DNA of 64,000 nucleotides from [Phialemoniopsis] sp. UDSM-2020 (taxonomy: Eukaryota > Ascomycota > Sordariomycetes > Thyridiales > Thyridiaceae): the NCBI GenBank assembly GCA_018873225.1, contig JAEILZ010000009.1, positions 1,231,501-1,295,500 on the forward strand. The letters are read 5' to 3'. Positions 11,535 to 23,300 of the stretch are shown here, piece after piece (the first letter of the stretch is position 1; each line of letters begins with the position of its first letter). A model generated the notes under the pieces. It did no database searches. It had not been told where the DNA came from and saw only the letters and a program-made list of their open reading frames with translations. The position numbers and the translations under genes were made by a program.

Positions 11535-12885
11535 CAAGCGGCACGACGGCACTCGTTCTGAACCTCCGCAGCATGCATCGCGAATCCCCCTCTTCTGCCA
11601 TCTTTTCCTTTGTCGACTTTGGAAACGGGGTCGCTCGACGCTACCCCGTTTCTTGCACATATCTTTGGGGGTTTAGCGGTTGTCTATACACAGTGTTTAG
11701 AGGTACGGGGAAAAGGGCGTTATGCGGAAAATATTAATGATTGGGTCGGGTCGGCGAATCCCACGGTACACCCAGGGCGTGGTTTGTTTTATGGCGTTGT
11801 GATGGGAGGAAACAAGTGCTCGGGAGCTATTATCGTGAGAGATATCATCGTCACAACAGAGCGATGTTGGTGTTATCAAGAGATGCTGCTAGCAGCCGTG
11901 GAGTTTTACAGTCTCAATTTGTATATACGAACACCACGTTGGAGATACTCATTCTATGCAGCTGCATTTAGATTGATACATACAAAGTATAAGAAACACG
12001 CAGTTAAAAAAGTCAAGACAAGTGACTCTGGACTTGTGACTAGCAGGCCGTTTACCTCAGGTTATCGATGTGATCATAGGCAGGCCATGAAATCAATGCA
12101 TGCATGAACTTGTCCATGTCTACAGAAATTGCCAGTCCCAAACCTTACCGTATCAAAAGCTACATTTACCCGTTGACTGGCTGGCGGTGACATCAAATGA
12201 CACAATGCCACACCAGACAATCAATTGGTGTGCCCCGCGGAATGCCGGTCTTTGTGTGTAATATTATAAGGGGCGGTTGTCCAAGTCCAAGTCTGGCCAA
12301 ATTAACTAACTAATAATTCCTGCACGCGAAACAGGTGCCTTTCTTAGCGCGTCACCACCAAGTCCTGTAAGTCAACAAGCTGACTGACTGCGGGCTTGTT
12401 GCTTTCTGTAACGGCGCCAGCTTACACTAGGCCTAAAGACTGTCCCGAGGCAGGTCGACCCCTGTTTCTCAACAATGGCCCTTTGATCACTCTGCAAAGA
12501 CGTACAGCCGCCACAAAGACCTCTTTTGTCCCGCATCGCGCTTATTCCGATACAATACCTGCTTCTGTCTTTGTTTTCATGCCCGACTCCATCGGGGACT
12601 GACCTTGTTGCATTACAGCAGCAGTTGTTAGCAGTGCGAGTCCCCTGCCGCTTGTGGGTCAGGGTCGATCGCTTATCTTCGCACCACCGCCCGCCCAGGG
12701 GCACCTCCTCGGACCGCCGCGTCGCCAGTTTCTCAAACAAGGACCTTCAAACCCGCCCTCTGCAGCACTGCAAGCACTTTAAGCATACACATACACAAAG
12801 TGTCACACCCCGCCACCTCTTGCGCTGCTGTCTCCGTTTTGATATACAACTTTCCAGGCGCACAAGTCGTCAAGGCGCCGCCGCC
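11535..12885. promoter_or_regulatory. Intergenic region and 5' leader of kinesin-1
   Basis: The first part is the 3' flank of the protease-like gene and is AT-rich around 11,700-12,050. The last few hundred bases are C/T-rich with CAAG/CACA stretches, as in many fungal leaders. The open frame continues in phase upstream of the kinesin Met for 120 codons, but that stretch has no kinesin similarity and is best read as leader. Confidence 0.5.
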
Positions 12886-15807
12886 ATGTCGAGTGCCAAC
12901 AGCATCAAGGTCGTCGCCCGATTCCGGCCCCAAAACAGGATCGAGCTGGACTCGGGCGGCCAACCTATCGTCAGTTTCGAGGGCAATGATACCTGTACAG
13001 TCGACGTGAGTAAACCTCTGCAACCCCGAGTCCATATCCCCGCGCCTCTGACGCCGCCGATGCTAACCCATCCCTCTCCCTCGCAGTCCAAGGAGGCCCA
13101 GGGCTCCTTCACCTTCGACCGCGTCTTTGACATGTCATGCAAGCAAGCCGACATCTTCGACTTCTCCATCAAGCCCACCGTCGACGACATCCTCAACGGT
13201 TACAATGGTACCGTGTTCGCCTACGGCCAGACCGGTGCCGGAAAGTCCTACACCATGATGGGCACCAGCATAGACGACGACGAGGGCCGCGGTGTCATCC
13301 CCCGCATTGTCGAGCAGATCTTTGCCAGCATCATGTCTAGCCCCGGTACCATCGAGTACACTGTACGGGTCAGCTACATGGAGATCTACATGGAGCGCAT
13401 CCGCGATCTGCTCGCGCCCCAGAACGACAACCTGCCCGTGCACGAGGAGAAGAACCGCGGTGTCTACGTCAAGGGCCTGCTGGAGATTTACGTTTCAAGT
13501 GTTCAAGAGGTCTTTGAGGTGATGAGGAGAGGTGGAAACGCGAGAGCGGTTGCCGCTACCAACATGAACCAGGAATCGTCCCGGTCACATTCCATTTTCG
13601 TCATCACCATCACGCAAAAGAACGTCGAGACGGGCTCAGCGAAGAGTGGTCAGCTCTTCTTGGTCGATTTGGCTGGTAGTGAAAAGGTGGGCAAGACTGG
13701 CGCGAGCGGACAGACGCTCGAGGAGGCCAAGAAGATCAACAAGAGTCTGAGTGCCTTGGGAATGGTCATCAACTCCCTCACCGACGGCCGATCGTCGCAT
13801 ATTCCCTACCGCGACTCGAAGCTCACGCGTATTCTTCAAGAGTCATTAGGTGGTAACAGTCGGACGACCCTGATCATCAACTGTTCTCCCAGTTCCTACA
13901 ACGATGCCGAAACCCTCAGCACGTTACGCTTCGGTATGCGAGCCAAGTCCATCAAGAACAAGGCCAAGGTCAATGCGGAGCTCAGCCCTGGCGAGCTCAA
14001 GTCCCTGCTTGGCAAGGCCAAGACGCAAATCACCAACTTTGAAAATTACATCGTCAACCTCGAGAGCGAGGTACAGCAGTGGCGCGCTGGTGATGCTGTT
14101 CCCAAGGATCGCTGGGTCCCACCCCTATCTGCCGATGCAGCTGCCAAACCTGCGCCTCCTCGGCCCTCAACACCATCGCGCCTGGTCCCCGAGAGTCGGT
14201 CAGAGACACCGGGCATTTCAGAACGTGCTGGTACCCCATCGCTACCGTTGGAGAAGGATGAGAGGGAAGAGTTTCTGCGGCGGGAGAACGAGCTCCAGGA
14301 CCAGCTTGCCGAGAAGGAGTCACAAGCAGCAGCGGCCGAGAGGCAGCTTCAAGAGGTCAAGGAGGAGCTGACAGTGCTCAAGGAGCACGACAGCAGGCTA
14401 GGCAAGGACAACGAGAAGTTGATCAGCGAGTCCAACGAGTTCAAGATGCAACTTGAGCGCCTCAACTTTGAGGGCAAGGAGACGCAGATTACCCTGGACG
14501 CCCTGAAGGAGGCCAACTCTGAGCTGACCACGGAGCTCGACGAGGTCAAGCAGCAGCTACTGGATGTCAAGATGAGCGCAAAGGAGACGAGCGCTGTGCT
14601 TGATCAGAAGGAGAAGAAGAAGGCTGAGAAGATGGCCAAGATGATGGCTGGCTTCGACCTCGGTGCGGATGTCTTCAGCGACAATGAGCGCACGATAGCA
14701 GATGCCATCGAGACGCTGGACGCGTTGATCGAAATGAGCAATACCGGCGACCCGATCCCGCCCGATGATCTTAAGAACCTCCGGGCCAAGATGGTTGCCA
14801 CACAGGGCATCATCCGACAGGCTGAGCTCTCCCTGTATAGCTCACAGTCCAGCGAGTCCGAAGCCAGGAGACGGACGGAACTCGAGTCTCGCCTGGACGC
14901 GCTCCAGCAAGAATACGAGGACCTCTTGGCCCGCAACCTCGGCGAGGCTGACGCCGATGAGCTTCGTGCTCGCCTCGAGAAGGCCTACACTGACAAGCAG
15001 AACACTCAGGCCGAGCTTGTCGAGGAGCTCAAGGCCGACGTCAACCGCCGGGCCTCGGAGAACGAGCGCATGAAGGTGCTCATCGACGACCTGCGGCAAC
15101 AGGTCAAGGCGGGCAACAACGGCGCGCCCATGGCTAACGGCAAGACGGTCGCCCAGCAGATGGCCGAGTTCGACGTCATGAAGAAGAGCCTGATGCGCGA
15201 CCTGCAGAACCGCTGCGAGCGCGTCGTCGAGCTCGAGATCTCGCTCGACGAGACGCGCGAGCAGTACAACAACGTGCTGCGCTCGAGCAACAACCGCGCC
15301 CAGCAGAAGAAGATGGCCTTCCTCGAGCGCAACCTCGAGCAGCTGACGCACGTCCAGCGCCAGCTCGTCGAGCAGAACGGCTCCCTCAAGAAGGAGGTCG
15401 CCATCGCGGAGCGCAAGCTCATCGCGCGCAACGAGCGCATCCAGAGCCTCGAGAGCCTGCTGCAAGACAGCCAGGAGAAGATGGCCCAGGCCAACCACAA
15501 GTACGTTTTGATTCCCCCCCTTCCCCCTTTTCTTTCGTTGGCCTTTTACTAACAGTATGTGTCTCTCAGGTTCGAGGTCCAGCTCGCCGCCGTCAAGGAG
15601 CGCCTCGAGGCGGCCAAGGCCGGCAGCACGCGCGGCCTCAACTCGCCCACGGGCCTCGGCGGCTTCAGCTTCGCCAACGCCGGCAGCCGCATCGCCAAGC
15701 CCCTGCGCGGAGGCGGCGCCGCCGCCGGCGGGCCGGAGAACCCGGCCATCGCCAACCTGCAGTCGGGCGAGAACAAGCGGTCCAGCTGGTTCTTCCAAAA
15801 GTCGTAG
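12886..15807 (+). CDS. kinA: Conventional kinesin heavy chain (kinesin-1)
   Basis: Three exons (12886-13005, 13087-15500, 15570-15807) give 923 residues, the usual length of fungal conventional kinesin. The motor domain fills residues 1 to about 330 and opens with SANSIKVVARFRPQNR. It has the P-loop GQTGAGKSYTMMG from residue 87, switch I NQESSRSH and switch II DLAGSEKVGKTG. A neck follows (AKSIKNKAKVNAELSP), then long heptad-rich coiled coils with Pro-rich hinges near residues 395-450. The tail carries the autoinhibitory IAK motif (SRIAKPLRGG, Ile886). The protein moves vesicles and other cargo towards microtubule plus ends. The Met at 12886 is chosen because fungal kinesin-1 proteins begin with this short sequence. 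The first intron is 81 bp, a multiple of three and free of stops, so unspliced message would still be open. Confidence 0.97.
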
Positions 15808-16567
15808 GGCGACACCGCTGCCATGGAACCAGCAGGCATCGTCGTCGGCCCTCCGCACGCAGCGGGTCCGACTATGATACCGGTGCCGCAGCCGCAGCGG
15901 AAGAAGCTGACGAAACGGATGGGGCCGGACCGGTGTCAAATCTAGAATTCAGACGAGGAGGGGTCTTGTCCACTGCGCCTGAAGATGGAACATTTTGTCT
16001 GCCCTCATGGCGTGTAACACACTTCCCCTAGATTTCCATAGAGAAGAGAAAGAGAAGAGTAACGGAGACCAAAAGACGTTATACCCCGGGAGAGGGGATT
16101 GGGAAGAGTCAAGGAAGGGGGCATTACCTGGAAGTCTGTTGCATGGATCAGGTGTGGGTGGAGTTCCCTGTCCTTCTTTTTTTGTGGTGATGGAAATCTG
16201 TATTTTCTTGTCTTTGTCTGCTAGCACTATATCTATGGCTTATGAGCGGTGAAATGAATGCATAGACAAAAGTACCTCACTCCTGAAACTTAGACTTCAT
16301 ATTTGGTTGGCAACAGTGTGATAACATTGGCAGAGGAATATAGACAATATGTATGTGGCCAAAAAGTGTCAAATACTAATGTTGCTGGGCTACGTGGGGA
16401 TGATGCTCTGCAAAGGAGACATACATCCATTATGATCATATAGAATGATCCTGAGAACGGGATTAAGTATCAAGGTCGAATGTAAACATCAATCAATCGC
16501 AACACCACAAAGGCTTTCGGCATCTCCAGCAAGCCTACGCAACCAGCCGAGCCGCTATAATTAGCCC
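15808..16567. other. Intergenic region between convergent genes
   Basis: It holds the 3' flanks of kinesin-1 (plus) and the F-box gene (minus). I see no coding signal or repeat; AT-rich patches around 16,250-16,500 suit 3' end formation. Confidence 0.6.
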
Positions 16568-19500
16568 TTAAAGCTGTCTCCCTTTCCCTTTACCCTTGAC
16601 CTCCAAATCGGGAAACTCGTCCTCCTGATATCCGAGCCCCAGGGCCTGGAGTCGAGACTGACGGTCCTCCTCCTCCTGCAGGCTAAGCTTCAGCGCAAGC
16701 TCCAGCTCATCATCAGGATCCAGACCAGTGCTGGCAGCGGAGGCGGCAGCACCAGCACTGCCTGGCACGAGGGGCGTATGGGACTGGCTGTCCGGTGGCG
16801 AGCTGCCGAAGGGCGGCGATCGCTTGCCCTTCTTCTTCTTATTGGGCTTGTACTTGACCGAGAACTCGTACTCGCCAGAGCTGTTGCCCCGAGGGGAGTG
16901 GCCTGCGTCGTTGACACCCTCGAGTAGCGAGAGCCGGAGCGCCTGCTGGATCTGCTGCTCATAGTCATCATCCGTCTCCTCCTGCACCGGGGGCGTGAAC
17001 ACAGCCGTCGAAGGGCCAGCGCCAGACCCGCTCAGCCCAGAGAGACTAGGCTCGGGAGTAACCGTGTCAGTTGACACAGTGCTACCGGTAGAAGAGGCGG
17101 TCTCGCCCGTGTCCGCTGTCGAGCCGGTGTCACTAGCACTGAAACGACGCTGCTCGTCAAGTAGCAATGACTCTTCCGATATCATTTGGGCGTATCTGAT
17201 CGCTTCCTCTTCGGTGAGATCACCCAGGCCAACGCCAAAACGGTTTCGCAGGCGCTCGTCCTCGCGTTTCCGATGCTCCTGTTCGTGACGGAGCTCGGCT
17301 TCCTCGGCGGCGATATAGCCATGGACCCCGCCGCCATGGCGCCGACTGACGAGACGACCATGGATGTCTGAATGGCGCAGTCTGCGCTTGCGCCCAGGTG
17401 GTTGGCTTGCAGAGCTGTAACTCCAGTATCGGACAAAGATGCCGAACGCCACTACGCCTCGGAGGACTGTTGAGTCCGGGTCCAGGAAGATAGCACCTAC
17501 AGATGAATAATCTGCGTGGCGAAGGGCTGGGTTGGCGTTGATGACATGGCGAGGGATTCGACCAGATGATCGCGAATTCAGTGTGCGAATCGCATCAGTC
17601 GTAGAAGCCAGAGGATCCCATGCCTGAACCAGCCCATCACTTCCACCGTGAACAAGGTACAAAGCAGACAGAGCTAGACACGAGATCTCAGGCGACTCGG
17701 TCTGAATGACCCGAAGCGGTTCAACCTCACCCATGCTGCTGTCACGGGCATTCCAGACGAAGATAGCACCCGAATCGGTTCCGATTGCGATCAAACGAGC
17801 TCTCCGGCCTGGGATCTCTGCCGCATTGACCTGAGGGACGATGGGTGTCGCTGTACCGCTTGCTTGTGGCAATCCTGTTTGTAATGGATCTTCGAAAGAA
17901 GCTAGGACGGCATACAGGGAGTTGTCCAAGGCACTTGCGGTGATCTCAGTATTCCGTTGACACTTGAAGTGATAGATTGTTGCGCGCCAGTCCATCACAG
18001 CCGATGGCAAGTCTTCAGACTCGACATGAGGCCAGACAGGGGTTCCTGCACCGGAGCTCCTGCGATCTGGAGCCGCTTCGTCAGAGCTATCCTTCCCACC
18101 ACCAAAGAGAGAGCTCGCCCCCGCACCAGAACCAGACGCCGATACCCCTGATACATCGGACTGCGGGTTGGCGAGTCGGCGTACATATCTCGTCACTTGT
18201 GGAGGAACAGCTTCCTCAAGCCCGCAGTCGATGACAAAGATGCCTTCACCAGCAGAGAACTCATCACAGCCGCCAAAATCGACCTCGAGCTTTCGACGCA
18301 TGTCCCAACCAGTGCACACTTTTCTGAAATGGGAAGGTTTATGACGCAGAAATTTTTCAATCTCCTTGGCCTCAGCTACAAGCTGTTCCTTGCTCAGATT
18401 CATAGCATCAGACGGAGACCTGGGCGAATATGCACCACGAATGGCGTTCTTGTCTAGCTCATCAGGGCGCGCCGTCCGGCGAGTCGCCTCGACCAGATCC
18501 CAGTACACAGACCGAGCAGCATACCAGGCAGTTCTAGTAGGGTCCTGGCCTTTGAGCGTCGTCGAGAGAGGTTTAGGTGTATCGGCCAGATAATAGACCT
18601 CGCCAAGCGCATTGAGCGCAACAGCAAACACCCGACCCATGGCTCTTCTCTTCAGGCTATAGTTATCGTCCACTTTCAGGGCGATGATTGGGACACCAGG
18701 GCTAACAACCCAACGAGCCGTGATATGACCGTTCGCAAAACGCGGACCGGTGGAGTCCGAGCCGAGTGCGTAAGTAGTGATGACACCGAGCGTGGAGCCT
18801 GTCATGATGCCCACCATGGACTGGGTCATGGAGGGCACAGTGGAGGATTTGGCAATCCAGACACATGAAATGGCGTCAGAGAGCTCTGGAATCTTGGGGA
18901 TTTCAGGACTCTGATCGATGATTGCGTTTTCTTGTGCGCCAAGATAAAAGCCACGAGGCTTGCCGGCAGGACGAAAAAAGGCTCTTCCGCCAGGAAAACC
19001 TTCACCCCCAATCATGCCATACGACTGACTGACATCCATCACATTTCGAACCGCGGCGGGACCTTCACCCACACCATACGGTTCGAGAGCTGGGAACATC
19101 TCGTCCAGCTGGGCAAAGGAGAAGGGGTCATCTAGGCCCGTCTTTTCTACTTTGCCGCTTGTTGGATCGCTAGAGGTGCCGACACAGAGGTCTGCAGCAC
19201 CATGGGTAACTCGCGGTGGCTTCTTGCCATTGGAGAAAACGGCGTGAACGTTGGTGACCATCCACGGAAGTTTCGAGTTATAAGTCAGGACAGCACTGGC
19301 CTTCTTGCTGCTGCTGGAGCGAGATGCCGACCCAATCCCAGAATTGGCTCCTGGCTTCCCTCGAGCTGCACCTCTCAGCAGGCGATTGCGCAGCAAGTAT
19401 TCGCTTCGCCAAGTGGCAAGCGCTGTCAGGCGCGTAAACTCTCGAGTCTCTGATCGCACGACATTGTGCTCATCATCGTCACGTGGAATGACATCTGTCT

Positions 19501-20361
19501 TCTTCGTGTGCACAACAGATTCGCGGCCGGGGAAGAAGCGTGTGAAGGCCATCCGCCAAGCATGCGGCTCGGTCACCAGCGCATAGAATCGCTTCGAGAC
19601 GAGGGCAACAACAGATTGCAAATCCGGATGCAGATGCGAAATGATATGCGTGAGAATTTCTGAAAGAGTAGGTTAACCACATGTTTCAATAATGGTGATG
19701 GCGCATGCCTACCATTTGGAAAGTCTGTCAGCTGTACAGCATCCTCGGAAGGCAATGTAGCGCGTTTGATGACCTTGAATCCTGAAGCATGTCTAGATGT
19801 GGACGGAGTCATTGCTCTCTCATATTCGGCAATACGCTGGCCTGCAACGGCCGGGGTATCTTGAGCAACACCATTGCCATCGCCAATGCTCAATCCGTCC
19901 AGACCGGACTGTTCAAGACCATCAAGGTTGACCGCGTCGGGAGACGCGTCTGAACGCGCGGCGGCGACGGCTGGTGTTGAGCCTCGACTTCCTGAGGCAG
20001 AGCCATCCTCATGGAGGGGCTGCTGTTGATTCTGTGAGCCATATTGGGATGTGGGAGAGGGGATCGAGGAGCTGCTGGGTTGTGGAAGCTGTGTAGAATT
20101 CTCGGTGGGCTCTAGTTGCATCAAGTAGGACGTCGAAGCTCTGGAGATGGCGCGTTTGACTGTGCGAAAAGTCCTTGCACAGTCTCGGATGAAAAGTCGG
20201 ATGAGTGAAGTAAAGGGCGAGAATTGCGAGTGCGCGGCGATGCGAATGCGTGATTGACGTGACGTGTCGAAAGGGGATGACGTTGAAATTTGAAGATCGG
20301 ATTTTCGCGATAAGCCATGGCTGCTGCTGCTGGCGGGTTCATGGGTTGCTGACATAAACAC
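16568..20361 (-). CDS. F-box / beta-propeller / UIM protein (Ufo1-like SCF substrate receptor)
   Basis: Two exons, complement(19713-20361) and complement(16568-19659), flank a 53 bp intron and give 1,246 residues. The intron splits the F-box: TDFPN on one side, EILTHIISHLHPDLQSVV on the other (about residues 211-255), followed by VSKRFYALVTEPHAWR. The middle (about 430-960) has WD-like strands such as AIGTDSGAIFVWNARD and LVHGGSDGLVQAWDPLAS. Near the C-terminus lie two clear ubiquitin-interacting motifs (YEQQIQQALRLSLLEG near 1111 and DDELELALKLSLQEEE near 1196) and a weaker one (LTEEEAIRYAQMISEESL). F-box plus propeller plus C-terminal UIMs is the architecture of yeast Ufo1, which recruits substrates to the SCF ubiquitin ligase. 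The N-terminal 200 residues are Ser/Gln-rich and probably disordered. Translation could start at Met3. Confidence 0.85.
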
Positions 20362-23300
20362 TTTTAGGTTCTACTACCAGCGACGAGGTCGGTTTTTTGC
20401 GATATTTCATATCAACAAGTATGACAGACACAGATCTTCCAAAGAAATTGATTTCTTTTTTGCTATCCAGAATTCTATAATGATGAAATTTCAACTGATA
20501 ATTGCTTAGGGTTTTCGTGGAGTAGTGACCTGCATTGAGAGCTCGGCGTGACTCACTTAATCCTCCAGCATTCGACAACCAGCACCGTACAAAACAAGAT
20601 TTTATGTGCAAGCCTCGGGGCAAGAGAACCAAGGGCCCTAGGAAAGTCCCGGATATGTGAGGATGTTGAAAAACGAGAGTAGAAAGAGAGAAAGAGAGGC
20701 TATAACTCTCGGAATGTCAACTCCTTCCGAGACACACTGGTTATTTTGCTGTCGTGGGCACGTTCAAGGCAAGGCTAGTAATGAACGGCGATACATCGTG
20801 AACAACACAGAGAAGAAGACCACTCACGCAAGCCAGAATACCCCAGACACCAGGTATAACGGTTCAAGATGAAGGATTTTCGTATATAGATGTGGTTACG
20901 TAGCCCTCAAGTCTAGACTGGAGTTCAATAACATCTCGTATCGCTACACTCCAGAGCTAAACTCCCGGAAACACTCGCCTCGAGGCGCCGCGCAGCACGG
21001 AAGTTGAATCCGCCACAAGGGGGTCCCCGGCATCTACGTAGGCTAATGATTCGGGGTTCCTTGATCTCGAAACAGGAAACCAAGTCTGTGTTGTAAATAT
21101 GGAACATTCAATACATGGCAATCTCTGCTTCGTTCTGGGGGGAGGGTGGGCTCGGGACGGTGCCGCACCTGCGGGATGCTCGGCAGTGGATGGAACGCGA
21201 CACGGGATGGCCCGTTCGATGCTGAGATGCCGCGGGTTTGGCACGGTAATTGTGGTCTCGAATCTCTCCCGCGATCGAACCGGAAGACTGCCGTCAGATG
21301 AAGGGGGCCTTTTCACCTGGTCCATGCCTGATGGTGGTGTCCCTTCCTTGCTGGTCGGGATCTGGGTTCGAGACTCTTGGGAGCCTTCCGGCAGGCAAGC
21401 AAGCAAGTACCTGCGAAGTTATCTCCGTGTTCAGGGCCTTGCTGGGGGATCCATCACGGAGGTACGAAGCACTTACCCAAAAGCACGACGCAGCTCCATA
21501 CTACTTTCTGACAGGATCACTCCAGGGGTGGCACTGCCCATCTTGCCCCAAAGGCTCCGCCGTTGGTGAAGTTGCATACCGAGGCAGGCTAATTAGCCCC
21601 CTTCCTGTCTGGCTGGGACAAGGCAAGATTTGAAATCAACACAAAGGATGCTGTGGGTCAAATAGACCCTCGCCCCAGAGGGACGCAAGGGGATGAAAGA
21701 AGTCAAGATTCGACACCCATGGCAAACTAACGACGTAGCGGGTAGCCATCTCCGTGGCAGTCTGGGATGCTTGTCAACAAAGCAGTCCACCCAATGTTTC
21801 CACTGACCGGCCGCCCCCGCCGCCGTCCCCCCGCCTCGGGCCGTTGGACAGGGATGGGCCGACAAGAAAAGACCAACTTGTAGCGCCTCCTTTCTCGTCT
21901 GATTTTCTCTCCCAAAGCACACAAGCTCGACAAGGCAAGGGATTTCCAATCTTCTTGGTCCACCTAACTGGAGGCTAGAGGCATGTTGCCATGCGGAGAA
22001 GACTTGAAGACAGTTTTGTGATCTGTCAACTCTGGCAGAACAATGCATACCTGTTCATGGAAATTGGGGCTCGGAAGTGGAACCGAAGAACCAGACACTT
22101 CAAGCCGTTCTCTCATGCCCAGTAACTTCATGCCAAACGCAATTTGTGGGATGCTTGTTGCATCTGGTCTGGACACATGCCCAGATTTGGCACCTGGGGC
22201 GCAGAGTTCAATTATTGAAAAACATCGACGACGAGTACAACCCTGCGGCGCCATTTACATGCATACTGATCGACCGGCTGCGATGTAATGACAGCATTGT
22301 GTGCTGATCAACCGTCGCTGTCAGACCTTACCAACCAGGCTTGTCAGTGACAGTCGTGCAGCGTTGCACCGAGCAGCCCCTTGCTTCTGCTGGGAGAGGA
22401 ATATTGTCCGGCTGAACAGCCAGATAACGTAGAGAATGAGACATTACGTACCAAACAAATCTACGTCTGTGTCATTATCATGTGAAAGTTCCAAGGGCAT
22501 TTATCTGTTGTGCAACAATAATTGTACGCACAATGTACATTTGTACTCATGTGTGTACAGTAATGACAGACACCCACTCGCCACACCCCAGTCAGTCCTG
22601 CCAGGCTCACGGGTTCCCCAACCGGGAAATAAGGACGGGTCCTACGCCCTGACACAAAACGGTTCAGGGTCCGGCAAGGGCTTGGCCACGAAGCGTGCCT
22701 CATCACACCGTGAATCACAGCGTCTGTGCAGTGCCATCGTGTCGTTGTGATATGGTCGCGGAGCACATAACCCGGACGACAACAAAGCTCCGAGCGGCCA
22801 CATAAAGCGGTGGAGGGTCTCACCACCGTCGAGCGACCCTGATCTGCCGTGCCTTTTGACCCGGTGTCGCGGAGCCGGCACGACAAAAGCAAACAGAAGC
22901 GGCACGACATGCAGTGTGACATAAGTCTGGCCAGATTCTTCTTCACTTGAGACATCTCCGAGCTGGCGCCGGGAATTGTGAACAAGCCCCACGCTGCCGA
23001 CCCCGGCATCCTGTCCATTTGCCACCTAATACATCCCACAGAGATTCGTCTAGGTAAGCCATACGTTCGTGACACCAGATTACGGAGCAGAGTGATGGTT
23101 TCCGTATCAAAGAAGGTTTGGCCGGCATGCCTATCAGTTGTGGCGTGTTAGATCTCCGGAGCCGGAACAGAGACTTGGTTGAGTACAAGGAGAATCCGTG
23201 TACGAAGCCAAACCCAGTGGCATGCAGTGGATGGTTTGACTTGCGCCTGCCATTGCTGTAGGGTCGCGGGAATATTGACAGCAAGCTTCACCCAAGTGCG

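Noticed and set aside
12526..12885. 120 in-frame codons upstream of the kinesin Met
   Set aside because: This is leader sequence: it lacks kinesin similarity, has poor codon usage and adds an implausible extension to a protein of standard length.
14842..15939. 365-codon minus-strand frame opposite the kinesin tail
   Set aside because: It is a low-complexity Leu/Glu/Arg/Ala product caused by the codon bias of the kinesin coiled coil; no start context or homologue is recognisable.
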